From NCBI GenBank assembly GCA_963736685.1, contig CAVTPZ010000034.1:1-64000 (forward strand): a DNA stretch of 64,000 nucleotides, written 5' to 3'. How positions within the stretch are numbered: position 1 is the stretch's first letter; each line of letters begins with the position of its first letter. The notes beneath the pieces were generated by a model. It saw only the letters and a list, made by a program, of their open reading frames with translations, did no database searches and was not told the origin of the DNA. Shown here piece by piece: positions 43,073-52,975 of the stretch. The translations under genes were made by a program, and so were the position numbers. This DNA comes from DASUPK01 sp963736685 (GTDB lineage Bacteria > Actinomycetota > Thermoleophilia > Solirubrobacterales > 70-9).

Positions 43073-44592
43073 CCCGATATCGGCACCTGATCACGGACGA
43101 CAACCGCAAGTGGTGGACGCTCGGAGCCATGTGCTTCGCGCTCTTCATGGTGATGCTCGACAACACCGTCGTGAACGTCGCCCTGCCGTCGATCCAGCGC
43201 GATCTGCACGCGCAGATCTCGGGGCTGGAGTGGATCATCAACGGCTACACGCTCACCTTCGCCGTCCTGATCGCGACGGGAGGCCGCCTTGGCGACATCT
43301 TCGGCCGCCGGCTGATGTTCCTGACCGGCGTGATCATCTTCGCCGTCACCTCGGCGACGGCGGGGCTCGCGCAGGACCCGGCGATGCTGATCGGGAGCCG
43401 CGCGGTTCAGGGCATCGGCGCCGCGCTGATGATGCCGGCGACCCTCTCGATCATCACCAACACCTTCCCGGCAGCCGAGCGAGGCAGGGCGATCGGCATC
43501 TGGGCCGGCGTCTCCGCGCTGGCTCTCTCGATCGGCCCGGTGGTCGGCGGCGCCCTCACGGAGTACGTGAGCTGGCGCGCAATCTTCTTCATCAACCTCC
43601 CGGTCGCGGTCGCCGCGGTGGCTGCGACGGTGTTCGCCGTGCGCGAGTCTCGTGACGAGACGATCGACCGGCGGGTGGACTACCCGGGCATATTCGCTCT
43701 GACCGCCAGCCTCACGGCGATCGTGCTGGCCCTGATCGAGGGCAACAGCTGGGGTTGGACCTCAACCTCGATCGTGGCCCTTCTGGCCGGCGGCGTGATC
43801 GGCCTGGCGATCTTCGTCGCGATCGAGCTCCGGGTTTCCGCTCCGATGGTGGAGTTCGCGCTCTTCAAGACGCGGGCGTTCATCGGCTCGAACCTGGTGG
43901 CTTTCATCATCACCTTCGCCATGATGGGCACGTTCTTCTTCATGGCCCTCTATATGCAGGACATCCTGGGCTACAGCGCTCTCGAGGCCGGGATCAGGTT
44001 CCTGCCCACCACGATCGTGATCGCGGTGGTCGCACCGATCTCCGGACGGCTCGCCGACAGGCTTGGCCCGGCAACTCCGATGAGCGCCGGTCTGGCGGTG
44101 CTGGCAGTCTCGATGTTCCTGTTCGCCGGCATCAACACAGGCACGACCTATGCCGGACTGGTCATCCCGTTCGTCCTGATGGGACTCGGAATCGCGCTGG
44201 TGATGTCGCCGATGTCGACGGCAGCGATGAACGCGGTCAGCGCTCAAAAGTCCGGTGTGGCCTCCGGCGTCCTGCAGATGTCGCGCATGATCGGCGCATC
44301 GGTGGGTGTCGCGGCGACGGGCGCCATCTTCCAGGCTCAGCTCGGATCGGGATTCGATCCGGCATCCCTGGCGACCGCGCCGGAGCAGGCACGGGCAACC
44401 TTCGTCGACGCCCTGTCCAGCGCGATGCTGTTGGCAGGGTTCGTCGTGGTCGCCGGATTGGTCGTCGCCCTGACGCTGGTCCGCGGCGCCCGGGCCAAGC
44501 GGGTCGATTCCCACGATGCCGCTGAGGAGACCGCGGCCGCGCTCCCCGAGGCGACCGTGGCCGAGGACGTTGTCCCGGTCGGGGCCCGCTAG
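43069..44592 (+). CDS. DHA2-family MFS drug exporter
   Basis: This 507-residue proton-driven efflux protein of the EmrB/QacA type has about 14 membrane helices. Markers are LDNTVVNVALPSIQRDL, LEWIINGYTLTFAVLIATGG, GRLGDIFGRRLMF and GIGAALMMPATLSII. The N-terminus RYRHLITDDNRKWWTLGAM matches the frameshifted exporter upstream, so the two arose by tandem duplication. The GTG overlaps the marR stop, making a regulator-exporter operon. Confidence 0.92.
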   Translation: MTRYRHLITDDNRKWWTLGAMCFALFMVMLDNTVVNVALPSIQRDLHAQISGLEWIINGYTLTFAVLIATGGRLGDIFGRRLMFLTGVIIFAVTSATAGLAQDPAMLIGSRAVQGIGAALMMPATLSIITNTFPAAERGRAIGIWAGVSALALSIGPVVGGALTEYVSWRAIFFINLPVAVAAVAATVFAVRESRDETIDRRVDYPGIFALTASLTAIVLALIEGNSWGWTSTSIVALLAGGVIGLAIFVAIELRVSAPMVEFALFKTRAFIGSNLVAFIITFAMMGTFFFMALYMQDILGYSALEAGIRFLPTTIVIAVVAPISGRLADRLGPATPMSAGLAVLAVSMFLFAGINTGTTYAGLVIPFVLMGLGIALVMSPMSTAAMNAVSAQKSGVASGVLQMSRMIGASVGVAATGAIFQAQLGSGFDPASLATAPEQARATFVDALSSAMLLAGFVVVAGLVVALTLVRGARAKRVDSHDAAEETAAALPEATVAEDVVPVGAR

Positions 44593-44660
44593 TCGCGGCG
44601 GCTTCACCATCACGTCGCGGCCACGAGCGGCCCCACAAAGTCGCTACGGGCTTCGCCCTC

Positions 44661-44677
44661 CGCTCCAAAGTGGAGCG
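44661..44677. terminator. Hairpin between the MFS exporter and bioD
   Basis: CGCTCC (44661-44666) and GGAGCG (44672-44677) pair around a 5-nt loop in the 97-bp gap between the convergent genes. It lacks a T-run, so termination is possible but not certain. Nothing else is seen in the gap. Confidence 0.45.
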
Positions 44678-44689
44678 GCCTGGTGGCCG

Positions 44690-45412
44690 CTACGCCGCGC
44701 GCAGGCTGCTCGCCGCCCGCGGTGAGCCGACGGCGACGCGGAGCGTGGGCCACGAATGGGGCTTGGTGAGGTCGAGGCGCGGCAACGTCTCGAGCTCCAC
44801 GGAGCCGAGTCGCGCGATCGTGTTCAGGTTGGATCGCTCCATCGCGGACGGCTCCTCCGGCCAGGGTGTGAGCACCACGGCGGCGACCTCGAGTCCCGCC
44901 GCCCGCACGGCCTGGAGGGTGAGCAGAGTGTGATTGATCGTCCCCAGCTCCGGTGAGGCGACGATGACGACCGGCAATGCCAGGTCCTGGGCGAGGTCAC
45001 GGACGAGGTAGTCGGTCGTGAGCGGAACGAGGAAGCCGCCGACCCCCTCACAGACCAGCAGGTCCGCGTTCTCCGTCGCCTCGAGCGCCGCGCCGCGGAG
45101 ACGGTCGGGGTCAATGCTCTCGCCGGCCAGCTCTGCAGCCAGGTGGGGCGAGACCGGCGGCCCGTATCGATAGGGCGCGATCTCCTCGTCTCCCTGGCTC
45201 GAGCCCGAGGCGAGTCGGAGCAGGACGTGGTCGGGCAGCTCGCCGGCGCTCTCCCAGACCTCGGGAGCGAGCCGGTGGTCGTCGAGGCCGCTCACCGCCG
45301 GTTTGAAGGCGGCGACTCGGGCGCCCTCCGCTCCCGCCGTGCGGGCGATCGCAGCGGCGACGACGGTCTTGCCGACCTCGGTGCCGGTGCCGGTGACGAA
45401 CAGGCCGCGCAA
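44690..45412 (-). CDS. bioD: Dethiobiotin synthetase
   Basis: BioD closes the ureido ring of dethiobiotin from DAPA, CO2 and ATP. The P-loop GTGTEVGKT is at about 8-16. AAFKPAVSG, VCEGVGGFLVPL and VIVASPELGTINHTLLTL are family blocks. TTG 45412 is used, one base after the bioF stop, so it is co-translated with bioF. The 240 residues are typical. Confidence 0.95.
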   Translation of the reverse strand: MRGLFVTGTGTEVGKTVVAAAIARTAGAEGARVAAFKPAVSGLDDHRLAPEVWESAGELPDHVLLRLASGSSQGDEEIAPYRYGPPVSPHLAAELAGESIDPDRLRGAALEATENADLLVCEGVGGFLVPLTTDYLVRDLAQDLALPVVIVASPELGTINHTLLTLQAVRAAGLEVAAVVLTPWPEEPSAMERSNLNTIARLGSVELETLPRLDLTKPHSWPTLRVAVGSPRAASSLRAA

Positions 45413-45413
45413 C

Positions 45414-46627
<1,214 letters not shown>

Positions 46628-46628
<1 letters not shown>

Positions 46629-47791
46629 TAGTCGCCCCAGCCCGCCGGCTGAGGCTCCTGATCCTGGGACGGTGGGGTGGGGTAGGCGGGCACCTTGCCC
46701 TTCTTCTTGACCACCCGCAGCTGGGTGGACGGGTCCCAGAAGTTCGCGTCGGCCTGCCGGTCGATCAGCTCGTCGATCGGGGTCTCGGGCGTCTCGCCCT
46801 CGAGCCAGCCGGAGCGGTTGTCCGGGCGCGGGTTGGCGCCGTTGTCGGGCTGCCGCGCCACATTCAGGCCGAGCTCCTCGAACATCTCCCGGTCCTCCGC
46901 GGGCTCGACGCCGAGCGTCGTCAGGAAGTTGCCCATCATGACCCCGTTGAGGCCCGCCTTGACGGCGAGTGGCGCGAGGTCCTCCAGGTTCTCGACACGG
47001 CCACCGCAGAGCCGGAAGAGGGCGTCGGGCAGGATCAGCCGGAAGATGGCCACCCACTTGACCACGTCCCAGGGGTCCATCAGCTCGCGCTCGCCGAACT
47101 TGGTGCCGGTGCGCGGGTTGAGCAGGTTGATCGGCACGGAGTCCGGGTTGATCTTCGCCAGCTCGAAAGCCATCTCGACCCGCTGTTCCGGCGATTCGCC
47201 CAGATTGAGAATGCCGCCCACACAGGTCTCCAGGCCCGCCTCCTTCACAGCTTCGATCGTCCGCACGCGCCCCTCGTAGCGGACAGTGGTCGACACCTCG
47301 GGGTAGTACGAGCGCGCGGTCTCCACGTTGTGGTGGACGCGCTGGATTCCCGCCTCCTTGAGCTGGCGCGCCCGCTCGGCCGACATGTGACCGATCGAGG
47401 CGCAGCGCTTCAGGTTGGTGTGCTCCGAGACCAGGCGGGCGCCCTCCAGGACCTTGGCGAAGTCGCGCTTGGAAAGCCCCTGCCCCTGGGTGACCATGCA
47501 GAAGCGGTGGGCGCCCGCCGCCTCGGCGGCCCTGGCGTGCTCGAGGATCTGATCGGGCTCCATCATCGCGTGCATCGGCGTGTCCGCCTCGGCGTAGCGC
47601 GACTGGGCGCAGAAGCCGCAGTCCTCGGCGCAGCCGCCGGATTTGGCGTTGACCAGCGAGCACATGTCCGTCGAGTCCCCGAAGCGGTCCTGGCGGACCT
47701 CCCAGGCACGCTCGACCAGCGCGCCGATCTCCTCGTGGTCTGCGAGGGCCCCGAGTTCGAGGGCCTCTTCGAAGCTGATCAGGGATGACAC
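46628..47791 (-). CDS. bioB: Biotin synthase
   Basis: BioB is a radical-SAM enzyme that inserts sulfur into dethiobiotin. The 4Fe-4S motif CxxxCxxC is in GGCAEDCGFCAQSRY. YYPEVSTTVRYEGRVRTIE, CVGGILNLGESPEQRVEMAF and NLLNPRTGTKF mark the barrel. The protein has 387 residues with a longer C-terminus than the usual 320-350, carrying a Lys-rich segment (VVKKKGKVPAYPTPPS). GTG 47791 lies 7 nt after TAACTT (minus strand, 47799-47804), a leaderless start. It heads the bioB-bioF-bioD operon. Confidence 0.96.
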
Positions 47792-47798
47792 TCCCCGA

Positions 47799-47804
47799 AA
47801 GTTA
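47799..47804 (-). promoter_or_regulatory. -10 box (TAACTT) of the bioBFD operon
   Basis: TAACTT fits TANNNT and lies 7 nt before the bioB GTG, with no Shine-Dalgarno. No classical BirA-type operator or riboswitch is visible in the 30 bp before the cupin gene. Confidence 0.55.
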
Positions 47805-47821
47805 TGAACGAGCCCGGACGG

Positions 47822-48208
47822 CTAGTCCCAGGAAAAGTCCTGGACCATCTCCGCGTCCCCCTTGGCCCGTGGGCTGAAGACGAGCAGGACGAGGTCCTCA
47901 TCGTTCGCCTCGAATGCCCGGGTCACGGATGGCGCGATTCGGATCGCATCGAGTGCCTCGAGGTCCTCGACCTCATCGTCGAGCTTGACCCGGCCACTCC
48001 CCGAGACGATGACGTAGATCTCCTCCATCTCGCCGTGCTTGTGGGCGAACGGCTGTCGCTGGCCGGACTTGACCAGCTGGTAGGAGATGCCGCTCGTCTC
48101 GGAGTCGAGATCCTCATTGGCGAAGCGGGCCTCGATGAAGTCCGAGATCCCGGCCTCCGCGGCCGAGTCCTTGACCTCTCGGAGATTCTTGATGGTGTAG
48201 GCGGCCAT
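47822..48208 (-). CDS. Cupin-domain protein
   Basis: The 128-residue product has one cupin barrel: FAHKHGEMEEIYVIVSGSGR (motif 1, metal ligands H, H and E) and the second motif around LDAIRIAPSVTRAFEANDED. The substrate is unknown. TATAGG (minus strand, 48219-48224) lies 10 nt upstream of the ATG. It is downstream of the sigma factor gene, on the same strand, and ahead of bioB. Confidence 0.85.
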   Translation of the reverse strand: MAAYTIKNLREVKDSAAEAGISDFIEARFANEDLDSETSGISYQLVKSGQRQPFAHKHGEMEEIYVIVSGSGRVKLDDEVEDLEALDAIRIAPSVTRAFEANDEDLVLLVFSPRAKGDAEMVQDFSWD

Positions 48209-48240
48209 CGCTGCTCGACCTATACCCGCGTCGCGCCGCC

Positions 48241-49323
48241 TTACGCAGCGTCGCGCAGAGCCTCGACCTCGCGGGCCTGCGCGAGGCGACTGAGACCACG
48301 CTCCTCGAGCTGCTTGACCTCGCTGGGCTTCAGTTCGAGCCTGCGCGAGGTCTCACGGAGCGGTGTGGGCTCGTCGCCGTTGATGCCGTATCGGAGCTGA
48401 ATCACCTTGCGCTCGTCCTCGGGGAGCTCCTCGACGGCGCTCCGCAGCGTCGCGTCCGCGAAGCTCAGCTGGACCTCCTCCGCGGGGCCGGTGCGCTCGT
48501 CCTGGATGAACTCGCCGAGAGACGATGCGTCCTCGTCCCCGACTGGCCGGTCGAGGCTCGTGACCACACGGGTCAGGTCGCGGATCTCCTCCACCTGGGC
48601 GGGCTCGAGCTCTGCGGCCTTGGCCACCTCCTCGGTGGTCGGGTCCCGGCCGAGTTTGGTGGCGAGCTCCCGCTCGGTCCGCATCACCTTGCGCTCGCGC
48701 TGGGCCACCTGGTTGGGCACCCGGATGGTGCGCTCCTTCGACTCCAGGGCACGCTGGATCGCCTGACGGATCCAGAAGGTCGCGTAGGTGGAGAACTTGT
48801 AGCCCTTGCGCCAATCGAACTTCTCCGAGGCGCGGATCAGGCCGAGGATCCCCTCCTGGATCAGGTCGAGCAGATTGAGGTCCTGGCGCATGTAGCGGCG
48901 TGCGTTCGAGACGACCAGCCGCAGGTTGGAGTTGATCAGGCGCTCCTTGGCCTCAAGATCGCCGCGCTCGACGGCCTGGGCAAGCTCGATCTCCTCCTCC
49001 TTGGTGAGCAGGGGGTACTTCCGCATCTCGTTGAAGAAGAGCTGCAGCGCGTCGGTGGTCTGCTCGGCGAGCTCGCCGTTGCGATAGCCGGCCGGCTCCG
49101 CGGCCTGCTTGCCGCAGTCGTCCTCGACGGAGAGTCCGGCGGACTCGATCCGCTCGTGCACGGCGTGCTCCTCTTCGTCGGAGAGGTTCATCTCCTGGAC
49201 CAACGAATCGACCTCCGAGAGATCCACGCAGTCCGCGGCACGGCCAGCTTCGATCAGGCCGTTGACACGCTCCTCGACCCCTGGGTCGAGCTCAACTGCG
49301 GTCGGGTTCATTTCCTCAGCCAT
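48241..49323 (-). CDS. RNA polymerase sigma-70-family factor (RpoD-like, group 1/2)
   Basis: The 360-residue factor has a region 1.1-like N-terminus (VNGLIEAGRAADCVDLSEVD), regions 1.2-2.4 (FFNEMRKYPLLTKEEEIELA, DLIQEGILGLIRASEKFDWR, KGYKFSTYATFWIRQAIQRA), region 3, and region 4 (LPEDERKVIQLRYGINGDEP then LELKPSEVKQLEERGLSRLA). Region 4.2 lacks several Arg residues that contact the -35 box in E. coli sigma-70. The -10 recognition part is well kept, though Thr is replaced by Gln near RQAIQRA. It may be a group 2 factor. It has a GAGAGG Shine-Dalgarno. Confidence 0.9.
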   Translation of the reverse strand: MAEEMNPTAVELDPGVEERVNGLIEAGRAADCVDLSEVDSLVQEMNLSDEEEHAVHERIESAGLSVEDDCGKQAAEPAGYRNGELAEQTTDALQLFFNEMRKYPLLTKEEEIELAQAVERGDLEAKERLINSNLRLVVSNARRYMRQDLNLLDLIQEGILGLIRASEKFDWRKGYKFSTYATFWIRQAIQRALESKERTIRVPNQVAQRERKVMRTERELATKLGRDPTTEEVAKAAELEPAQVEEIRDLTRVVTSLDRPVGDEDASSLGEFIQDERTGPAEEVQLSFADATLRSAVEELPEDERKVIQLRYGINGDEPTPLRETSRRLELKPSEVKQLEERGLSRLAQAREVEALRDAA

Positions 49324-49436
49324 GGTTGCCCTCTCTACAGGGTGTCAAACGAGGCGAATCGTTAGTGTGGCGGCCTAAGTCCGTATCCAGGGGGACGCGG
49401 GTCGAAACGGGTAATTAGGCACGACATGGAGGTCCG

Positions 49437-51620
49437 TTGAGACGTCTCGCATCGATAGTCGCGGGTCGACGCACGAAGTGGGTGGCGCTGGTCGTCTGGA
49501 TCATCGCTGCCGTCGTGATGTCCCCGCTCGGCAGCAAGCTCTCCGACGTCACGACCGACGACACCGAGTCCTTCCTCCCCTCGAGCGCCGAGTCGACCGA
49601 GGTCGTCCGGACCCTCGACCATCAGTTCCCCGCGAAGGAGACCGCGCTCGCGCTGGTCGTCTACCAGAACAAGGACGGCCTGACCCCGGCGAATTTCGCG
49701 AGGATCCAATCCGACGCCGAGAAGATCAAGGCGGAGCCGGCGAGGATCCCGCTCGTCAAGACACAGCCGCCGGTACTGCCCGCGCCCGTGGGGCCCACCT
49801 CGAAGCTCGTTTCGGCGAACAAACAGGTCGCCTACGCCGTCTACACCTTCCCGACGGACTTCGACCACGAGTCCGACTGGGGGAAGGCGATGCGCGACAT
49901 CACCGACTCCAACACCGGTGACATGAACGTCTATGTCACCGGCGACGTCGGCTTCAACACCGATGCCGACGAGGTCTTCAGCAACATCGACACGAAGCTC
50001 CTGCTGGCGACGACCATCCTCGTTCTCGTCCTACTCGGAGCCATCTACCGGTCCGTGCTGGTGGCGGTCTCTCCCCTGATTGTCGTCTTCCTCGCCTACC
50101 AGTTCGCGACGGGCCTGATCTACCTGTACGCGAAGTCGGGGGCCACGGTCTCCTCGAACAGCACGGGGATCCTCGTGGTCCTGATGTTCGGGGTGGGCAC
50201 CGACTACTGCCTCTTATTGGTGTCCAGGTACAGAGAGGAGCTGCGCCGGTTCGAGGACAAGCACGACGCGATGCAGCGCGCAGTCCGCAGAGCCGGCCCG
50301 GCCATCCTCGCCAGCGGCCTCACGGTGACCCTGGCAATGCTCGTTCTCGTCTTCGCCGAATCGGGCAACACCAAGTCGCTGGGCCCGGTTGCCGCGATCT
50401 CGGTCTTCTGCGCGATGCTCGCGGGACTCACGGTGCTCCCGGCGCTGCTCACGATCTTCGGCCGCAGGGGGTTCTGGCCGAGGCGGAGCACAGTTGAGTA
50501 CGACCCGCAGCACGCCGAGGTCATCCACACGGGACTCTGGCGGCGCTTCGGCGACAAGGTCCTGCACCGGCCGGGCCCGGCGCTGGCCGTCACCGCGGGT
50601 GTCTTCCTGCTCGGCTCCCTCGGCCTGATCGCCTACAAGGTCGACTACTCCAGCACCACCTTCTTCAAGAAGTCGGTGGAGAGCGTGGAGGGCTTCAAGG
50701 TGCTCGGCGAGGACTTCCCCAAGGGGACGCTGTCGCCGACCACGGTTCTGGTGGAGCAGCAGGGAGGCTCGGTGACCGACCAGGACATCGCCCTGGCGGC
50801 GGCCAAGCTCAAGACCGTCAACGGAGTGGCGGGAGTCCTGCCGACCGACCAGAGATCGACGGATGGCCGGATCGCCGTGGTGGACGTGATCCTCAAGGGC
50901 GATCCGAATGACGTCTCCGCGCTGGACCTCGTCCCCAAGATGCGCGACGCGGTGGCGAACCTGAGACCGGGCGTGACCGCCCTCGTCGGCGGCGGTACCG
51001 CGATCAACTACGACTACAACAAGGCGACGGAAAGGGACCTGAAGGTGATCGTCCCGCTGGCGCTCCTGGTGATGGCGATCATCCTCGGGATCCTGCTCCA
51101 GGCGGTCGTCGCTCCCCTCGTTCTGCTTGCGAGCGTGGTCCTCTCCTTTGCCTGCACGCTGGGAATCTCGATCCTCTTCATCCGCTTCATCGTCGGCGAC
51201 GCCGGCTTCGACGCCTCGATTCCGACCTTCGCCTTCATCTTCCTGGTCGCGCTCGGGATCGACTACACGATCTTCCTGATGGCCCGGGTGCGGGAGGAGG
51301 CGCGCCGCTTCGGCACGCGCGAGGGAATGCTGAGGGCGATCTCGGCCACCGGTCCGGTGATCACCAGCGCCGGGGTCATCCTGGCGGGCACCTTCTCGGT
51401 GCTGATGACGCTGCCCGTCACGTTCACCTTCGATCTCGGCTTCATGGTCGCGATCGGCATCCTGCTCGACACCTTCATCGTGCGGACGATCATGGTTCCG
51501 GCGGCGGTCGAGCTGATCGGCGACAAGATCTGGTGGCCGTCGACCGCGCAGGGGGGCGGCCGGGTGCTCAGCGAGGACACCGGCGAGCAGGCGCTGCCGG
51601 AGCCCTCCGAGGCCGGCTAG
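49437..51620 (+). CDS. MMPL/RND-family exporter
   Basis: The 727-residue product has the two-halves layout of MMPL lipid exporters: N-terminal helix, large extracytoplasmic domain (TTDDTESFLPSSAESTEVVR), five helices (LLLATTILVLVLLGAIYRS, GTDYCLLLVSRYREE), then a second domain and five helices (GIDYTIFLMARVREE). The GTDY/GIDY motifs bear the proton-relay Asp-Tyr pairs. TTG 49437 is preceded by GGAGGT (spacing about 3-4 nt). It is divergent from the sigma gene. The substrate, probably a lipid or hydrophobic compound, is not known. Confidence 0.93.
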   Translation: MRRLASIVAGRRTKWVALVVWIIAAVVMSPLGSKLSDVTTDDTESFLPSSAESTEVVRTLDHQFPAKETALALVVYQNKDGLTPANFARIQSDAEKIKAEPARIPLVKTQPPVLPAPVGPTSKLVSANKQVAYAVYTFPTDFDHESDWGKAMRDITDSNTGDMNVYVTGDVGFNTDADEVFSNIDTKLLLATTILVLVLLGAIYRSVLVAVSPLIVVFLAYQFATGLIYLYAKSGATVSSNSTGILVVLMFGVGTDYCLLLVSRYREELRRFEDKHDAMQRAVRRAGPAILASGLTVTLAMLVLVFAESGNTKSLGPVAAISVFCAMLAGLTVLPALLTIFGRRGFWPRRSTVEYDPQHAEVIHTGLWRRFGDKVLHRPGPALAVTAGVFLLGSLGLIAYKVDYSSTTFFKKSVESVEGFKVLGEDFPKGTLSPTTVLVEQQGGSVTDQDIALAAAKLKTVNGVAGVLPTDQRSTDGRIAVVDVILKGDPNDVSALDLVPKMRDAVANLRPGVTALVGGGTAINYDYNKATERDLKVIVPLALLVMAIILGILLQAVVAPLVLLASVVLSFACTLGISILFIRFIVGDAGFDASIPTFAFIFLVALGIDYTIFLMARVREEARRFGTREGMLRAISATGPVITSAGVILAGTFSVLMTLPVTFTFDLGFMVAIGILLDTFIVRTIMVPAAVELIGDKIWWPSTAQGGGRVLSEDTGEQALPEPSEAG

Positions 51621-51912
51621 CGCCGCTGCCGCTGCATCTCGCGAGCGATCTCGTCCTCTCCGATACCGCTTCGCCTTCCGTAGGCGCTCCAACCCTGGAA
51701 CGCGAGGCCGATTCCCCAGCCGGCGATGACGAAGATCGGCCAGAAGAAGTTGTCCGTCCCGCTGATCGCCCAGATGACGATCAGGAAGAGGTTGATGACG
51801 ACATAGGTGAAGAGGCTCTGCTTGAAGAGGCGCTTTCCCTGATGCTCGCGATGGCCTGCTTTCGCAGATCCTCCTCGTTGTTCGCGCTGACCTGGATGTC
51901 GTCGTCGCTCAT
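51617..51912 (-). pseudogene. 2TM-domain small membrane protein, frameshifted
   Basis: The gene starts well: AGAAGGAGAT then ATG 51912 and MSDDDIQVSANNEEDLRKQA. The second half has KRLFKQSLFTYVVINLFLIV, then WAISGTDNFFWPIFVIAGWG and a polar tail ending REMQRQRR, the 2TM-domain pattern. The halves are in different frames: after ASIR the sequence reads GAAAGCG where GAAAAGCG would restore the frame, so one A seems missing in the run at 51834-51836. The total length of 296 nt also misses a multiple of three by one. A sequence error is possible. It follows the enoyl-CoA hydratase gene by 12 bp. Confidence 0.65.
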
Positions 51913-51924
51913 CTCATCTCCTTC

Positions 51925-52731
51925 TCAGCGGCCCTTCCAGGCCGGCTTGCGCTTCTCCGCGAATGCGGCGATCCCCTCGCGGAAGTCATCCGAGCCGAAG
52001 CAGGACTCCCGCAACTCGATCAGCTCACGCTCCTGCTCGGGCGTCAGGCGGGAGAACGAGTTGAGCGTGTCGATTGCGTGCTTGTTTCCCCGCATGGAGA
52101 GCGGAGCGTTGGCCGCGATCTCGGCCGCGAGATCCACCGCAGCGCTCTCGAGCTCGGCGTCGTCGACCACGTCGTGGACAAGTCCAACCTGCCCGGCGCG
52201 CTCCGCGTCGAGGTTGCGGCCCGTGAGGAAGAGCTCCTTGGTCCGCGGCACGCCGATGGCGTCGATGAATCGCTGCAGGCCCGTGTGCCCATAGATCAAC
52301 CCAAGCTTCGCCGGCGGCATGCCGAGCTTGGCCCCCCGCGCGCAGATGCGCAGGTCGCAGGTGAGGGTCAGCTCGAGGCCACCGCCGAGCGCGTGCCCGT
52401 TGATCGCGGCGATCACCGGCCAGGGGTGGACGGCGATCGCCTCGAGCGCGGCATGGAAGGGATGGGCCACGAGGGCTTCGGCATCGCGCTCGAATGTCTC
52501 CGAGGGAATCGCCGCGATGTCGTACCCGGCCGAGAAGGCCTTGGCCGCCCCGGTGATCAGGACGCAGCGCACTTCGATGCCGCGATCGAGCGACGGCATC
52601 GCAGCGGCGATGCCGTCGAGCAGCTCGTGGTCGAGCGCGTTTCGCGAATCGGGACGGTTCAGCGTGAGCCGCGCGACTGCCTCGGCGGGCTCGTCCAGAA
52701 GCAGCTTGCCTCCGGCCAGCTCCTCGGTCAT
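51925..52731 (-). CDS. Enoyl-CoA hydratase/isomerase
   Basis: The 268-residue crotonase-family protein has LTLNRPDSRNALDHELLDGI, an oxyanion loop in AKAFSAGYDIAAIP, and NGHALGGGLELTLTCDLRIC. The second active-site region is GMPPAKLGLIYGHTGLQRFI, where the usual glutamates of canonical hydratases appear changed, so an isomerase or other crotonase reaction is possible. TAGCCT (minus strand, 52739-52744) lies 7 nt upstream of the ATG; its last three bases are also the stop codon of the biotinyl gene. Confidence 0.9.
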   Translation of the reverse strand: MTEELAGGKLLLDEPAEAVARLTLNRPDSRNALDHELLDGIAAAMPSLDRGIEVRCVLITGAAKAFSAGYDIAAIPSETFERDAEALVAHPFHAALEAIAVHPWPVIAAINGHALGGGLELTLTCDLRICARGAKLGMPPAKLGLIYGHTGLQRFIDAIGVPRTKELFLTGRNLDAERAGQVGLVHDVVDDAELESAAVDLAAEIAANAPLSMRGNKHAIDTLNSFSRLTPEQERELIELRESCFGSDDFREGIAAFAEKRKPAWKGR

Positions 52732-52741
52732 GGATCTGAGG

Positions 52742-52954
52742 CTATTCGAGGACGACGAGGACGTCGCCCTCGGAGACCGACTGGCCCTCCTCGCAGCGGA
52801 TCTCGGCGACCTTGCCGGGGTCCTCGGCCTCGACCGGCATCTCCATCTTCATCGACTCGAGGATGACGACGGTGTCGCCCTCGTCCACCTGGTCGCCGAC
52901 CTTGACCTCGATCTTCCAGACTGTGCCGGTGATGTGCGCCTCTACGTCAGCCAC
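52742..52954 (-). CDS. Free-standing biotin/lipoyl carrier domain
   Basis: The 70-residue product is a single biotinyl (BCCP-like) domain: GTVWKIEVKVGDQVDEGDTV, the ESMKMEMP motif with K36 as the attachment site, and GKVAEIRCEEGQSVSEGDVL. The MKM context favours biotin over lipoate. No carboxylase is beside it. TAGAGT (minus strand, 52963-52968) lies 8 nt before the GTG start. It may serve an acyl-CoA or other carboxylase encoded elsewhere (inference). Confidence 0.88.
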   Translation of the reverse strand: MADVEAHITGTVWKIEVKVGDQVDEGDTVVILESMKMEMPVEAEDPGKVAEIRCEEGQSVSEGDVLVVLE

Positions 52955-52975
52955 GCCGCGGCACTCTAGTCACCC

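Noticed and set aside
47792..47821. Biotin riboswitch or BirA operator before bioB
   Set aside because: The gap is only 30 bp and holds a -10 box but no operator-like repeat, and no biotin riboswitch class is established.
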